Source of the DNA: Rhodopirellula halodulae
GTDB lineage: Bacteria > Planctomycetota > Planctomycetia > Pirellulales > Pirellulaceae
Assembly: GCF_020966775.1 (NCBI RefSeq)
Contig: NZ_JAJKFV010000009.1
Coordinates: forward strand, 124,001 to 188,000
Reading direction: 5' to 3'
Length of the DNA stretch: 64,000 nucleotides
Part shown: piece after piece, positions 1-9,370 of the stretch
Position numbering within the stretch: position 1 is the first letter of the stretch
How the letters are laid out: every line of letters begins with the position of its first letter
Translations under genes and position numbers: made by a program
The notes under the pieces: generated by a model
The model's database searches: none
What the model was told of the DNA's origin: nothing
Seen by the model: the letters and a program-made list of their open reading frames with translations, nothing else

Positions 1-834
1 TCGGGCGGGGAGGTGCGTTCCCTGGGCGACTCGGTTCAAAATTTGGTCCCTGGATCCTGAGAACGCTCGATGTTGCGTGATCCATTCGTAAAGGGTGACA
101 CCCAGACTGTAGATGTCGGATTGAGCGGTGGCTTGTCCGCCGGAGCCCGATGTTTGTTCGGGGCTCATGTAAGAAGGCGTTCCAACCATGTGCCCGGTCA
201 TGGTCAACGCTGTGTTGTCCTCTTCGTTGAACGCTAGCCCGAAGTCGGTCAACCAGATTTTGCCTTGCTCGTCGATCATCAGGTTCGATGGTTTAACATC
301 GCGGTGGATGATTCGCTGCTGATGCGCCGAATGCAACGCGTCGGCAATATCAGCGATGGATTTCGCGATGTACTCCAGCGAGTCGTGACGACGTTCAGCC
401 GTTGATGGCGGGCTGTCTTGGGTGTCTTTGCGTGTCGCCAAGGTGAACGATTCGGAACCTTCGATTCCGTTGAGTTCCATGATGCGTTCGGCCAGGGTGA
501 TGCCATTGATGTAACGCATCACCAAGAACTGCATTCCGTCTTGAACCCCCGAATCGAGGAGCGGCACCACATGTTCGTGGTTCAACTCCTGGACCACGGA
601 TGCTTCGCGAGAGAACCGTCGTTGCAGCCGCAGATTGTCCGCGACTTGCAGCCGAATCAGTTTTAACGCGACTTGTTTGCCTGACGTGGTGTCTTCGCCG
701 AGATAGACATCGCCCATTCCGCCCGAACCGAGCGCCCGAAGAATCCGATACTTGCCAAAGTGAGAGTCAGAGAATGAGTCCGCTTCTGATTCCGTGTTGG
801 TCGTCTGCGTGGCGTCTTCGGAAAAGCGAGTCAC
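1..834 (-). CDS. Serine/threonine protein kinase, 3' end beyond window
   Basis: This is the N-terminal 278 residues of a Hanks-type Ser/Thr kinase; the C-terminus lies to the left of the window. Read on the minus strand it shows a glycine-rich loop (GSGGMGD), the VALK lysine, the catalytic HRDVKPSN loop, the DFG motif (LTDFGLA) and the GTPSYMSPEQ activation/P+1 segment. These residues suggest an active kinase that phosphorylates Ser/Thr on unknown partners. No ATG is available before the glycine loop. I chose the GTG at 834; a TTG at 852 is the only other upstream option before an in-frame stop. The catalytic domain closely resembles that of the downstream-strand neighbour at 932-4132, which suggests a tandem duplication. 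Whether a TM segment and WD40 repeats follow cannot be seen. Confidence 0.9.
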   Translation of the reverse strand, partial: MTRFSEDATQTTNTESEADSFSDSHFGKYRILRALGSGGMGDVYLGEDTTSGKQVALKLIRLQVADNLRLQRRFSREASVVQELNHEHVVPLLDSGVQDGMQFLVMRYINGITLAERIMELNGIEGSESFTLATRKDTQDSPPSTAERRHDSLEYIAKSIADIADALHSAHQQRIIHRDVKPSNLMIDEQGKIWLTDFGLAFNEEDNTALTMTGHMVGTPSYMSPEQTSGSGGQATAQSDIYSLGVTLYEWITQHRAFSGSRDQILNRVAQGTHLPAR

Positions 835-931
835 AGTGGCGGCGGAATCCAATGAGGCAGATTACGGAACGAGCCAGCAAGAAGGCCGGCTGCAAAGCAG
901 CGTTCGAACGCTAGTTTGGTCGGACGCTAGC

Positions 932-3900
932 TTAAGGTGTGCCGAAGAGTTTTTCACGAGAAGTCTCGGTCAACCACAGATCAAGCGGCGTGTATTCGGA
1001 CCCCGCGAGCAGCATATTCGCATCGCGAAAGAAATGCAGGCGGTTGCGTTTGTGCGCTCCCACCGGTAAAGAGCCCATTTCACGTTCGCTTTCTAAGTCC
1101 CAGAATTGAACCAATCCATCTTCTCCCGATGTGATGGCCGTTTTGGCGTCGTCCAGCAAAAGGCAATCGCCCGTACTTTTGGTGGTCCCACGTAGCATCG
1201 CGATGGTTTGGTTGTCGGGATAGGACTGGACGCGAATCAGGCGGTTGTCGTGGATGATCGCCAATCGGGTTCCGGATGAATCGAAGATGATTCGTCGGAT
1301 GTAGTCAGAGCCGGTATCCGCTGAGTGATACGGTCGCACCCGCTGTCCATCGAAGTGGTACAACCCTTTGTTCATCTGGATCAAAAACGTCGACGTGTTC
1401 GGGACTGGAACCAATTCGCCTGAGTTGTCTTCCGGCAACGCGATGATTTGGTCCAGGTCGAACGAGGTTTCGGAGTAGACGTGGATTTCGTCGTTGTACA
1501 GCAGATAGATGCGTCCCTCGCGATATTTCACGTCGCGGATGATTTTCGCTGAATCAAAGGGTTCGATCTGTGCGAGTTGGCGATCCGTCAGCAGGTTGTA
1601 GATGTAGATTTTGTTGCGTGATGCAACCGCCAGTCGCGTTTGATCTTCGTTGGTCGTGAGGAAGTTGGTGTCGCGAATGTCGTGGCGTGCGATCACTCGT
1701 AGCCGTCCGGCATCTTTCATCGGGTTGTAGTGTGCGACCGTGCCGTTGACCAAACGCAGGTACAGATCGGGTGATCCCAGAAACGGCGAATGCACCGATA
1801 CCAAGCGTGTGGCATGCGAATCCATTTTGCCGTCGGTGGGCCGCAGCGGCATGCTGCGTTCCGGATCCCAAAGTTGGACTTGGCCGTCCTCGCAGGTGGA
1901 AACGAATCGCGGAATGCGTTTCTTGTCAGGAAGCACTCGCAGGCTGCTGATCGATCCTTCGGAAACGGGAATCACCAGCGGACGAAGCAACTCGCCCGTC
2001 ACGTTGCGTTGTTCCAGGTCCCAGATGAGCACCAAGCCTTCGTCGGTCCCGCAATAGGCAATGCGACCGTCTTGGCTGATACCAACACACCGACCAGTGC
2101 CCAGTTTCAGATCAAAGTCCACCGCGAGGTCTTTCTTGCCGGCGTCTTTGACCATGATGTCGCCGTAACCATGTGCAATGAATCGATAGTCATCCGGCTT
2201 GGTTGGCGACGGGCAAAAAGCGAATTCGCAAAGGGTCGTGTTGAGATCGATCGGTTTGATTGTGTCCGTTTCCGGATCCCATAGATGGATCTCACGTCGA
2301 GTCTCGTTGTCCATTGTGAACGCCAATCGGCCGTCCTCAAGGAACTGAAGCGTTTCGTTTCGAGCGCCCGAGTGAATGGTTTTGATGTGTTCGCCGGAGA
2401 TGTCGTGGATCTGAATGTCGCGGTAACGGCCTCCGGTTGCGAATCGTTGCCCATCGCACGAAAAGGCAGCGGACTCGACGTTGTGCCAATGCCCCAGCAG
2501 ACCCACGGTTTCTTTTCCAGTTTCAATTTCCATCAAGCTGATGCGATTGAAACCTAGGTTTTGATTCAAACCTGCCAAGAAGTGTTTCTTGTCGGGGCTG
2601 ATCGCGATCGCATAAACGGTGGCTTGCAAATCATGTTGATGCAAGACTTTGTTCTGGACCAGATCGATCACGTTCACGATGCCGTCTTCGCTGACCGAGA
2701 CCGCCATTTCGCCATCGGGTGACACAGAGACTTCGGTGGCGGGGCTGGTGTACCGAGTCAGCTCAACCGACGGCGGTGGCGAGGTGAGTTGATCCAGGAC
2801 TTGATAGGGAAGTCGGGATCGGTTCTCAATCTCATCGTCGGACTGATACTTGTCCAACAACTCTCGAGCGGACAAAAGGTTGGATGAAGCAAATGCCTTG
2901 TAGGCCAGCGACATGTCGGACACATAAAGCTGATGACGAAGTTCAGCTTCGCGAAGTTCCAACTTCAGGTTGGCGGCGATCAGGTTGTCGTTGGAGTTTT
3001 CCAGTTGTTGGTTGATGCGAACCAATTGTTCGGAATAGATCGCCTGCATCCCCAACACGGTCACCACCAAAACCGCAACCGCAATCAATCCAGTTGCCGC
3101 GACGGCGGGATTGCGTTGGCCCCATTTCAGTGCTCGTTCGGTCCATCCCGGCATTTTCGCGACGGTGCGTTTGCCGTCGGCGAATCGACGCAGATCCGCG
3201 GCGAATTCGGCGGCGGTGGGATAACGATCCATCGGCGACCGCGACATCGCTTTGCATATGATCGCTTCTAACGCGGCGGGGACCTCTGGCCGAATGCTGC
3301 GTGGCGTGACAATGCTGCCGTGGGCGATGTTGGTCAGCACCTGTTCGCGATTGCCTTGGAATGGACGCTGAAGCGTTGCCCATTCATAAAGCGTAGCACC
3401 CAGGCTGTAGATGTCCGAACGGCGTGTGACTTCGCGATGGGAGCCAAGCGTTTGTTCGGGGCTCATGTATGCCGGCGTGCCGACCAAGTCACCGGTCATC
3501 GTGATCGCGGTTTGTTCGTCTTCCATCAGAGCCAACCCGAAGTCGGTCAGCCAGATCTTGCCGGTTTGATCCAGCAACAAGTTGGATGGTTTGACGTCGC
3601 GGTGGATGATTCGGTTCTCGTGAGCGCTTTCCAACGCGTCCGCGACATTGGCGATGGATTTCGCCATGAACTCGAACGTTCCCGGGCGACTGTCGGAAGC
3701 GATCGGGACCGCAGAGATCACCGCAGTGTCCGTGGAGGCGGTCGCCTCACCGCTGTGGTGCTCGACAATCCCTTTGGCTTCCAAGATCGAATCGGCCAGC
3801 GTTTGACCGTCGATCAGCTTCATCGCCAGATAAGGCGTGCCGTTTTCTTGGCCGGTTTCCAGCAACGGCACAATGTGTTCGTGATCCAATTCCTGGATCA

Positions 3901-4132
3901 GTTTGGCTTCGCGTTGAAAGCGGCGGCGAAACCGTTGCTGATCGTGCACTTGATGCTGCAAGACCTTTAGCGCGACCTGACGGCCGGTCGCGACGTGAGA
4001 CGCCAAATACACCTCGCCCATTCCGCCAACGCCCAACGTGCGGATGAGTTGGTAGTCGCCGAGGTGCCGAGCGGTCATTCCCTCCGAAGTCGATGTCCGA
4101 ACTTCTGTTGGGGCGTCTGTATGTCGGGACAC
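932..4132 (-). CDS. Serine/threonine protein kinase with C-terminal WD40 repeats
   Basis: A 1066-residue receptor-like kinase. The kinase domain spans about residues 25-320: glycine loop GVGGMGE near 34-40, VALK lysine 56, HRD at 177-179, DFG at 197-199 and GTPAYMSPEQ near 218-227. A single transmembrane helix follows at about 344-366, then a short coiled segment. The remaining ~600 residues contain repeated WD40-type blades with recurring W-D dipeptides (for example near the VLIWDLE, VQLWDPE and VQFWDLE segments). The predicted topology is a cytoplasmic kinase and an extracytoplasmic beta-propeller, a common planctomycete arrangement. All catalytic residues are present. The substrate and ligand are unknown. 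It follows a related kinase gene on the same strand with about 100 bp between them. Confidence 0.95.
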   Translation of the reverse strand: MSRHTDAPTEVRTSTSEGMTARHLGDYQLIRTLGVGGMGEVYLASHVATGRQVALKVLQHQVHDQQRFRRRFQREAKLIQELDHEHIVPLLETGQENGTPYLAMKLIDGQTLADSILEAKGIVEHHSGEATASTDTAVISAVPIASDSRPGTFEFMAKSIANVADALESAHENRIIHRDVKPSNLLLDQTGKIWLTDFGLALMEDEQTAITMTGDLVGTPAYMSPEQTLGSHREVTRRSDIYSLGATLYEWATLQRPFQGNREQVLTNIAHGSIVTPRSIRPEVPAALEAIICKAMSRSPMDRYPTAAEFAADLRRFADGKRTVAKMPGWTERALKWGQRNPAVAATGLIAVAVLVVTVLGMQAIYSEQLVRINQQLENSNDNLIAANLKLELREAELRHQLYVSDMSLAYKAFASSNLLSARELLDKYQSDDEIENRSRLPYQVLDQLTSPPPSVELTRYTSPATEVSVSPDGEMAVSVSEDGIVNVIDLVQNKVLHQHDLQATVYAIAISPDKKHFLAGLNQNLGFNRISLMEIETGKETVGLLGHWHNVESAAFSCDGQRFATGGRYRDIQIHDISGEHIKTIHSGARNETLQFLEDGRLAFTMDNETRREIHLWDPETDTIKPIDLNTTLCEFAFCPSPTKPDDYRFIAHGYGDIMVKDAGKKDLAVDFDLKLGTGRCVGISQDGRIAYCGTDEGLVLIWDLEQRNVTGELLRPLVIPVSEGSISSLRVLPDKKRIPRFVSTCEDGQVQLWDPERSMPLRPTDGKMDSHATRLVSVHSPFLGSPDLYLRLVNGTVAHYNPMKDAGRLRVIARHDIRDTNFLTTNEDQTRLAVASRNKIYIYNLLTDRQLAQIEPFDSAKIIRDVKYREGRIYLLYNDEIHVYSETSFDLDQIIALPEDNSGELVPVPNTSTFLIQMNKGLYHFDGQRVRPYHSADTGSDYIRRIIFDSSGTRLAIIHDNRLIRVQSYPDNQTIAMLRGTTKSTGDCLLLDDAKTAITSGEDGLVQFWDLESEREMGSLPVGAHKRNRLHFFRDANMLLAGSEYTPLDLWLTETSREKLFGTP

Positions 4133-4308
4133 GTTTGCAAAGACTGAGGATGAAACGAGATCGAACTCAACGCATCGTATTCACTCACATTTGTCCATCG
4201 TAGTCGATCTCGCAACAACAAACACAAGAATCGCAAACTTGCGCATTTCTTTCGCATTGACAATCCGCCGTGCAGTCGTAGCGGTCATTTCTGCGTAAAC
4301 GGCGGGAA

Positions 4309-5772
4309 TCACGGCCAATTTTGATAGCACAGGGGGCGTACAAACCGCTCTGTGCTTGAGTGTCCCACTGAAGTACTACTCGCATCTAGACTCGCGGGGA
4401 AGGGGCCACCGTGCTGAGTCGCCGCCCCGAACTCCATTCCAGTCGGCCACCCGTTGAAAACAATTCGCCCAGAAAATCTTTCCGCGACGGCTCGCCAGCG
4501 ACGACAAAAGTCCGATTCTGCGTCTTCGCAGTGGATCGTGCTCGTCAACGAACCGTGAAATTGCTCGGCCACGCGAATCATGTCGGGCTCGCTGGGGCAA
4601 CGGACCAAAATGGACAATGGGCCGAAGGTTTCCGAATGCAACCAGTGGTCATTGATCGCAGTTTCGACGGGCATTGCAAACCAGTGTGCACCCCGGTGCC
4701 ACGGGCCGTCCGTGGACGACGCGTCCGCGATGAACAGCTCATCTACTTCCGCAGCGGCACGTAGTTTCGCGACGCCTTGATCGAATGCTTCCGCGATTGG
4801 ACCGCTGAGCATGGGCAGGTTGGGCTGGCTAGCGAGGATCTGCTTGGTTGCATCGATGAACGCCTCCGCGTCATCGTCGTGGATCACAACCACACCAGGC
4901 TTGGTGCACATGTGCCCGTTGCCGAAACGCAATGACGCGGCGAAGCCTTCCGCGATCGATGTCATTCGATCGGCGATCGCTTCGCGGGTCAGGAAGACAG
5001 GGTTGGTGCTGCCCAGTTCCGCGAAAATGGGAATGGGGTTGTCGCGTTCCAGGACGGCTTTGGCCAAGGCACGACCTCCTTGGGGGCTGCCGGTGAATCC
5101 GACGGCGGAGATCGCAGGATTTTGGACGAGCGTCAACGAGGTTTGCGGCGTTCGACCGTGAAGCAATTCGAAGGTGCCATCGGGCATCGAAGTTTTCCGG
5201 ATCGCTTCTTTGACCGCTTGGCCGAGTAACTCGCATGTGCCGGGATGGCTGGGGTGCGATTTCACAATGACTGGGTTACCCGTCGCGATCGCGGCGACAA
5301 AGTCATTACCAATCACCGAAATCGCCAGCGGAAAATTGCAGGCTCCGAAAACGGCGACGGGACCGAGCGGCACAAAACGACGAGTCATCCGCGGCTTGGG
5401 AAACGGTTTGCGATCTGGATCGGCGGGATCTTCGGCGGTTCGATCCCAAGGACGCTCCACCGCCAAACGAGCGAACAGGTCCAATTGCCCAGTGGCTCGT
5501 TCAAATTCACCTTCGACGCGGGCGCGGACATAGCCGGTTTCTTGCTCGCAACGCTCGACGATAGCTTCTCGCCGGACGCGGACTTCGGTTGCCACGGCTG
5601 ATAAGAATTGGCTCAGTCGCTGTGGCTCGGCACTTCGCAGCTCAATCGCAGCGTCAGCAGCCCGTTGGCAAGCCGAATGGATTTGATCCGACGTTGCTTC
5701 GGCGAAAGTGCCAGGTAGCAGTTCGCCCGTCGCGGCGCAGGTGGCTGAGAAAGCGGCTGGGAAGGTGGTCAT
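4309..5772 (-). CDS. Alpha-ketoglutaric semialdehyde (2,5-dioxovalerate) dehydrogenase
   Basis: A 487-residue aldehyde dehydrogenase. Family hallmarks are the ACNFPLA substrate/cofactor region near 144-150, the FTGSP turn near 226-230, the general base Glu252 in FAELGSTNP and the catalytic Cys289 in GNGHMCTKPG. The FAELGS-NP and GNG-xCT-PG signatures are those of the NAD(P)-dependent alpha-ketoglutaric semialdehyde dehydrogenase group (EC 1.2.1.26). That enzyme makes 2-oxoglutarate in hydroxyproline, sugar-acid and glucarate degradation. The length is slightly short for the group (about 500-530). It is probably cytoplasmic. No pathway partner is adjacent, but a 4-hydroxyproline epimerase of the same pathway is encoded at 60578-61510. 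The exact aldehyde is inferred from motifs. Confidence 0.88.
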   Translation of the reverse strand: MTTFPAAFSATCAATGELLPGTFAEATSDQIHSACQRAADAAIELRSAEPQRLSQFLSAVATEVRVRREAIVERCEQETGYVRARVEGEFERATGQLDLFARLAVERPWDRTAEDPADPDRKPFPKPRMTRRFVPLGPVAVFGACNFPLAISVIGNDFVAAIATGNPVIVKSHPSHPGTCELLGQAVKEAIRKTSMPDGTFELLHGRTPQTSLTLVQNPAISAVGFTGSPQGGRALAKAVLERDNPIPIFAELGSTNPVFLTREAIADRMTSIAEGFAASLRFGNGHMCTKPGVVVIHDDDAEAFIDATKQILASQPNLPMLSGPIAEAFDQGVAKLRAAAEVDELFIADASSTDGPWHRGAHWFAMPVETAINDHWLHSETFGPLSILVRCPSEPDMIRVAEQFHGSLTSTIHCEDAESDFCRRWRAVAERFSGRIVFNGWPTGMEFGAATQHGGPFPASLDASSTSVGHSSTERFVRPLCYQNWP

Positions 5773-5800
5773 GGCGGTGTTGAGAGAGCAAGGTTTGGAT

Positions 5801-6658
5801 TCAGCGTTTCCGCAAAACGAACAGCGCGTCGGTCAGGTCATTGTCCATTTCGCGTTGCTCAGTGATCTCGTAGTCGAAGTCATGCACGCCCACGATTTCG
5901 AACACATCGTCGACGGATGCCAAGAGGTCAAACGCTTGTTTCGGCGTGTAGACGCGAAGCGGGAATTCCGATCGCAAACGCTCGACGACTCCGTTGCGTT
6001 TGGTGGCTTTGATCGAGACGCGAAGAGTTTCACGGCGTTTGCGTCGTTGGAAATCGATGACTTTGAGTGTCACGCTGATCTGGGTCCCACCGTGAGCGGC
6101 TTTCCACCGTTCGGTGCAATCCGGATCCGCGTCCATGGGGATGCAATGAAAACCCAAAATGTAAATGCCGCCGGGACGCAGCGAGTCCGCCACGGATTGC
6201 AGATGCGACACCGCGGAGTCTTCGTCCAGCATGTGGCGAAACGTGTTGAACGTGCAAAACGCCGCGTCGATCTGTGGCGAACAAACATGAGTCGTCATGT
6301 CGCCGTTGATCAGATCCGCCGACAATTTTCGACGTTGCAATCGACGGCGCAGATAAGCGAGCATCGCGTCATTGTTGTCCAGACCGATGACGTCGTACCC
6401 GCGGGCTGCTGAAGCGGCCACCAAGCGACCGCTGCCGCATCCGGGTTCATAAACTCGCGAAACGGTTCCTGTCGCGTACCGCTGGTAGGCCTCGTCAAAG
6501 AATGCCATTTCGGCGGTCGTTTCGTCACGAAAGACCATGTCAAAGTACTGAGGCCGGTCGTACCAATCGATCGTGGCCGAGGCGGACTGTTTTCGTGGCG
6601 TCGATGCAGACTTTCTCTTCGGAGGGCTCTGTGTCACGGCGCGAGTCGAGGAAGGCAT
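5801..6658 (-). CDS. SAM-dependent methyltransferase, class I
   Basis: A 285-residue protein with a Rossmann-type methyltransferase fold. Motif I reads YEPGCGSGR (near residues 67-75) and is followed by the acidic end of strand beta2 (IGLDNND). A motif II-like INGDM segment and a post-motif IYILGFHC strand follow. The first ~40 residues are basic and Ser/Thr-rich and lie before the conserved WYDRPQYFD segment, so translation could begin later than the ATG used here. The acceptor substrate cannot be inferred. The gene is 28 bp downstream of the dehydrogenase on the same strand side and diverges from the ExeA-type ATPase at 6780, with about 120 bp between the two starts for promoters. Confidence 0.88.
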   Translation of the reverse strand: MPSSTRAVTQSPPKRKSASTPRKQSASATIDWYDRPQYFDMVFRDETTAEMAFFDEAYQRYATGTVSRVYEPGCGSGRLVAASAARGYDVIGLDNNDAMLAYLRRRLQRRKLSADLINGDMTTHVCSPQIDAAFCTFNTFRHMLDEDSAVSHLQSVADSLRPGGIYILGFHCIPMDADPDCTERWKAAHGGTQISVTLKVIDFQRRKRRETLRVSIKATKRNGVVERLRSEFPLRVYTPKQAFDLLASVDDVFEIVGVHDFDYEITEQREMDNDLTDALFVLRKR

Positions 6659-6779
6659 GAGGCGAAATCGTCAGAGATGAATGAATTTTCGTTTCAGACG
6701 CTGCGGTCTGGGTGACGACTGTAACGATTAGACGGCTTGTCCGCATTCTCCCACTTGTTCCGCCTAGGAAACTTCGACC

Positions 6780-8627
6780 ATGTCTTCGGTTGAACACTCT
6801 TTTCATGTGCCTCCGTTCCCTCCCTTCCCCAGTGCGGAGCGTTACGTTCCCGTTGGATCACAAGACGAGGCACTGCAGCGAATCCAGCGAGCCATCGAGG
6901 CTTGGGAGGCCATTTCGCTGGTCATCGGACCACCCGGTGTCGGGAAATCGTTGCTTTGCCAAATGCTGCTCAAGCAGTTTGCCGGTCGTCGCGAAGTCGT
7001 GATGTTTGGCGATGCGATGTTGGACAACCCGGTTCTGTTTCAAAAACACTTGCTGACGCGACTGAATCGCGTTCAGGGGATCCACTCCACGCCACTGGAA
7101 CCGGGCGAGGATCCTCAGTTTGCTTTGGTCGAACGTTTGGCTCGCAGCACCGCCGAATTCCCCGGCTTGTTGTTGTTGGTCGATGAAGCTCAAGCGTTGA
7201 CGCCCGAAGTCTTGGAAACCATTCGCATCATCACCAACACGATGAGCGAAGGTCAGCCTCGTGTCAGCGCCGTGTTGTTGGGCGGACCGAAGCTGGACGA
7301 AACGTTGGCATTGCCATCGTTGGAAGCCTTGGTGCAACGAGTCGCCACGCGTTGCTACTTGCACCCGCTGAACGGCGATGAAGCGATCAAGTACGTGCAG
7401 CGTGTGATCGAAAAGTGCGGGTCGAAACCCAGCGAAGCGATCACCGACGAAGCGATCATCGCGATTCACAAAGCTTGCAGTGGCACGCCACGTTTGATCA
7501 ACCAAATGATGACGGCCGCGATTGATTGTGCGGCGTCGCTGAATCAAAGCATCATCGACACCAAGATTGTCGATCGAGCTTGGGCGATGTTGCAGCAACT
7601 GCCCAGCCCCGTCATGGACGAGCCCACGTTGGCTGATACGGGATCGAATCCCACGTCGAATGTTGAGTTTGGTTCGCTGGACGATTCGGGATGGAATGAC
7701 GAGCCCGTCGCGGTTGAGGCACCTGCCAAGGACGAGGAATTCGGCCGTCGCTGGGACGATGACATGAAGGTTTCGGACGAATCGAGCCTCGGTTTCGCGG
7801 CGGACGAAAACTTGATCGAAGACAACAACGAACTCCATGCGAGCAGTTGCGATCAACTGGCCTGCGGCGAATCCGCCTGCGAGGAAACCGGTCGCTGCCA
7901 AGCCAACGCTCGAGCCGAAGAAGAAGCCTGCAGCGGAATGGAATTTGGTTCGCTGAGCATTGATTGCCAAACATTCGAAGGCGACTACGAAGTGGTCTCG
8001 GATGTTGTCGGCTCTGCACTGGCGTCCGATTTGCCGGAAGGTGACTTGGCATCCACCGAAGTGACCGGGCTTGAGAACGAGTCGGTCGCCTTCGAAAGTG
8101 ACGTGGAAGAGGAGCAACCGGTTGCGGCGACGCCATCGGCCGAGCAATTGTTTGGTGAGTTCGACGATGAAGAAGAGGTCGGTCGTGTCGCCGACGCTCT
8201 CACCGCGGGCGAACCAGCCGACGGTCTGAACGAGTCGATGTCCGACTTGGAAACCTCGCTGCACGAAGAAATTTTGAGCCTGCGTGGCGCGGCGAACTCG
8301 CCATTGGCTTTGGTTGATGACAACGACATGATCGTTGACGACGAAACGTCCGCCGAGGCTTGCGACAACGACGTCTGTGACCAGGAAGAGTTGGGCAAGA
8401 TGCAGGAACAGTCGGCTCAAGCCGCCGCAGCACCCGTGTTGTGGATGGACGAAGACAGCGACGACATGACGATCTCCAACGATGATCGTGATATGCTGAT
8501 CATCGAAGACGACGTGCAAGTCGAAACGGCGGCGCTGCACCACGAGGCGGCGGATCTGTCGAGTGGTCGCCCGGTCGCCGTGGATTTCCAAGCGATGTTG
8601 GCAAAGATGCGTTCGCCGCAATCTTGA
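6780..8627 (+). CDS. ExeA-type AAA ATPase with long acidic tail
   Basis: A 615-residue protein. Residues 1-270 are an AAA ATPase of the ExeA/GspA (DUF2075-like, TniB-related) type: Walker A GPPGVGKS at 50-57, Walker B LLLLVDEAQ at about 131-138, a sensor-like VLLGGPKLDE and a C-terminal GTPRLINQM arginine segment. In ExeA-like systems such ATPases help assemble secretin or pilus machinery through the cell wall. Residues 280-600 form a low-complexity, strongly acidic region rich in Glu, Asp, Ser and Ala with no recognisable domain. There is no transmembrane or peptidoglycan-binding segment and no secretion cluster beside it, so the cellular role is open. The start follows an intergenic region shared with the divergent methyltransferase. 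Confidence 0.88.
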   Translation: MSSVEHSFHVPPFPPFPSAERYVPVGSQDEALQRIQRAIEAWEAISLVIGPPGVGKSLLCQMLLKQFAGRREVVMFGDAMLDNPVLFQKHLLTRLNRVQGIHSTPLEPGEDPQFALVERLARSTAEFPGLLLLVDEAQALTPEVLETIRIITNTMSEGQPRVSAVLLGGPKLDETLALPSLEALVQRVATRCYLHPLNGDEAIKYVQRVIEKCGSKPSEAITDEAIIAIHKACSGTPRLINQMMTAAIDCAASLNQSIIDTKIVDRAWAMLQQLPSPVMDEPTLADTGSNPTSNVEFGSLDDSGWNDEPVAVEAPAKDEEFGRRWDDDMKVSDESSLGFAADENLIEDNNELHASSCDQLACGESACEETGRCQANARAEEEACSGMEFGSLSIDCQTFEGDYEVVSDVVGSALASDLPEGDLASTEVTGLENESVAFESDVEEEQPVAATPSAEQLFGEFDDEEEVGRVADALTAGEPADGLNESMSDLETSLHEEILSLRGAANSPLALVDDNDMIVDDETSAEACDNDVCDQEELGKMQEQSAQAAAAPVLWMDEDSDDMTISNDDRDMLIIEDDVQVETAALHHEAADLSSGRPVAVDFQAMLAKMRSPQS

Positions 8628-8740
8628 TTGCCAGTGTCATCGATGCGGAACGTTGGTTGTCCGCTCGCGATGGATGAAGGATGAAATCTCGATGCAGAAA
8701 CGAACTCGATTGAGTTCGTTTGAAAAGTCGAGACTTAAAG

Positions 8741-9268
8741 ATGGTCTGTCGGTTGAACCGGCAGGCCTGCGAGAGCTTGAAGTGTCTCGGGCTTATCAAA
8801 TCGACGTGGTTGATGTTCACACCGGATCAAACCTTGCAAGCTTTGTTGCATCGAACCGTGGAGCAAGCCGTTCGCTACGGCAAGACGTTGGTGTTGGTCA
8901 CGCCACGTGAACTGCGTTTGCAGCCCGCCTTCTTTGTGTCGCTCGGGCACGCGTGGCAGCAAGCCAACGCATCACACACAGACGCTGGTATCGAATCAAC
9001 GCAAACAGGGATGAGCATTCCAAGGTTGCGAGTGGATTGGTGTTCGGATGACTCGACCACGATGTCGTTGACCGGTTGGTTGGATCGCCTGCACACCCGC
9101 AAGTGTGAGAGATGGTTGCGACGCGAACGGTTGTCGGAATGCGTTCAGTTGTCGCGGTGCTTGTTGATCGGCAAAGCCTCCCAGCAAACTTCGACCGTGG
9201 TGATGGGCATTGCTCCAGAAGGCCGACCACTCCCGGCGTGGGGAACCGCAGTTCCCATGCAGTGCTGA
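8741..9268 (+). CDS. Hypothetical protein, possible ATPase-partner
   Basis: About 175 residues with no family I recognise. The core (from MFTPDQTLQALLHR onward) has plausible helix-strand composition, including a TLVLVTPREL strand-turn and a LLIGKA-- segment near the C-terminus. I used the ATG at 8741; a TTG at 8720 is an alternative. It lies 113 bp after the ExeA-type ATPase on the same strand and could be co-transcribed. The 5' part is uncertain: the +1 frame over about 8692-8830 also gives a protein-like reading beginning at an ATG at 8692, so either the true start is further in or a frameshift is present. Function unknown. Confidence 0.55.
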   Translation: MVCRLNRQACESLKCLGLIKSTWLMFTPDQTLQALLHRTVEQAVRYGKTLVLVTPRELRLQPAFFVSLGHAWQQANASHTDAGIESTQTGMSIPRLRVDWCSDDSTTMSLTGWLDRLHTRKCERWLRRERLSECVQLSRCLLIGKASQQTSTVVMGIAPEGRPLPAWGTAVPMQC

Positions 9269-9370
9269 TGCGGGCGAGCGACTTCTAATCGACATCCGCC
9301 GATGGGAAATTTCTATTCCGGCAGCTATGATTCGCGGGCTCGTTCGTCACCCGCCCACGTCGATGTGTTC

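Noticed and set aside
6858-8621. 587-codon open frame antisense to the ExeA-type ATPase
   Set aside because: It is opposite a gene with Walker motifs and has only low-complexity, Arg/His-rich translation, as expected of a shadow frame in GC-rich coding DNA.
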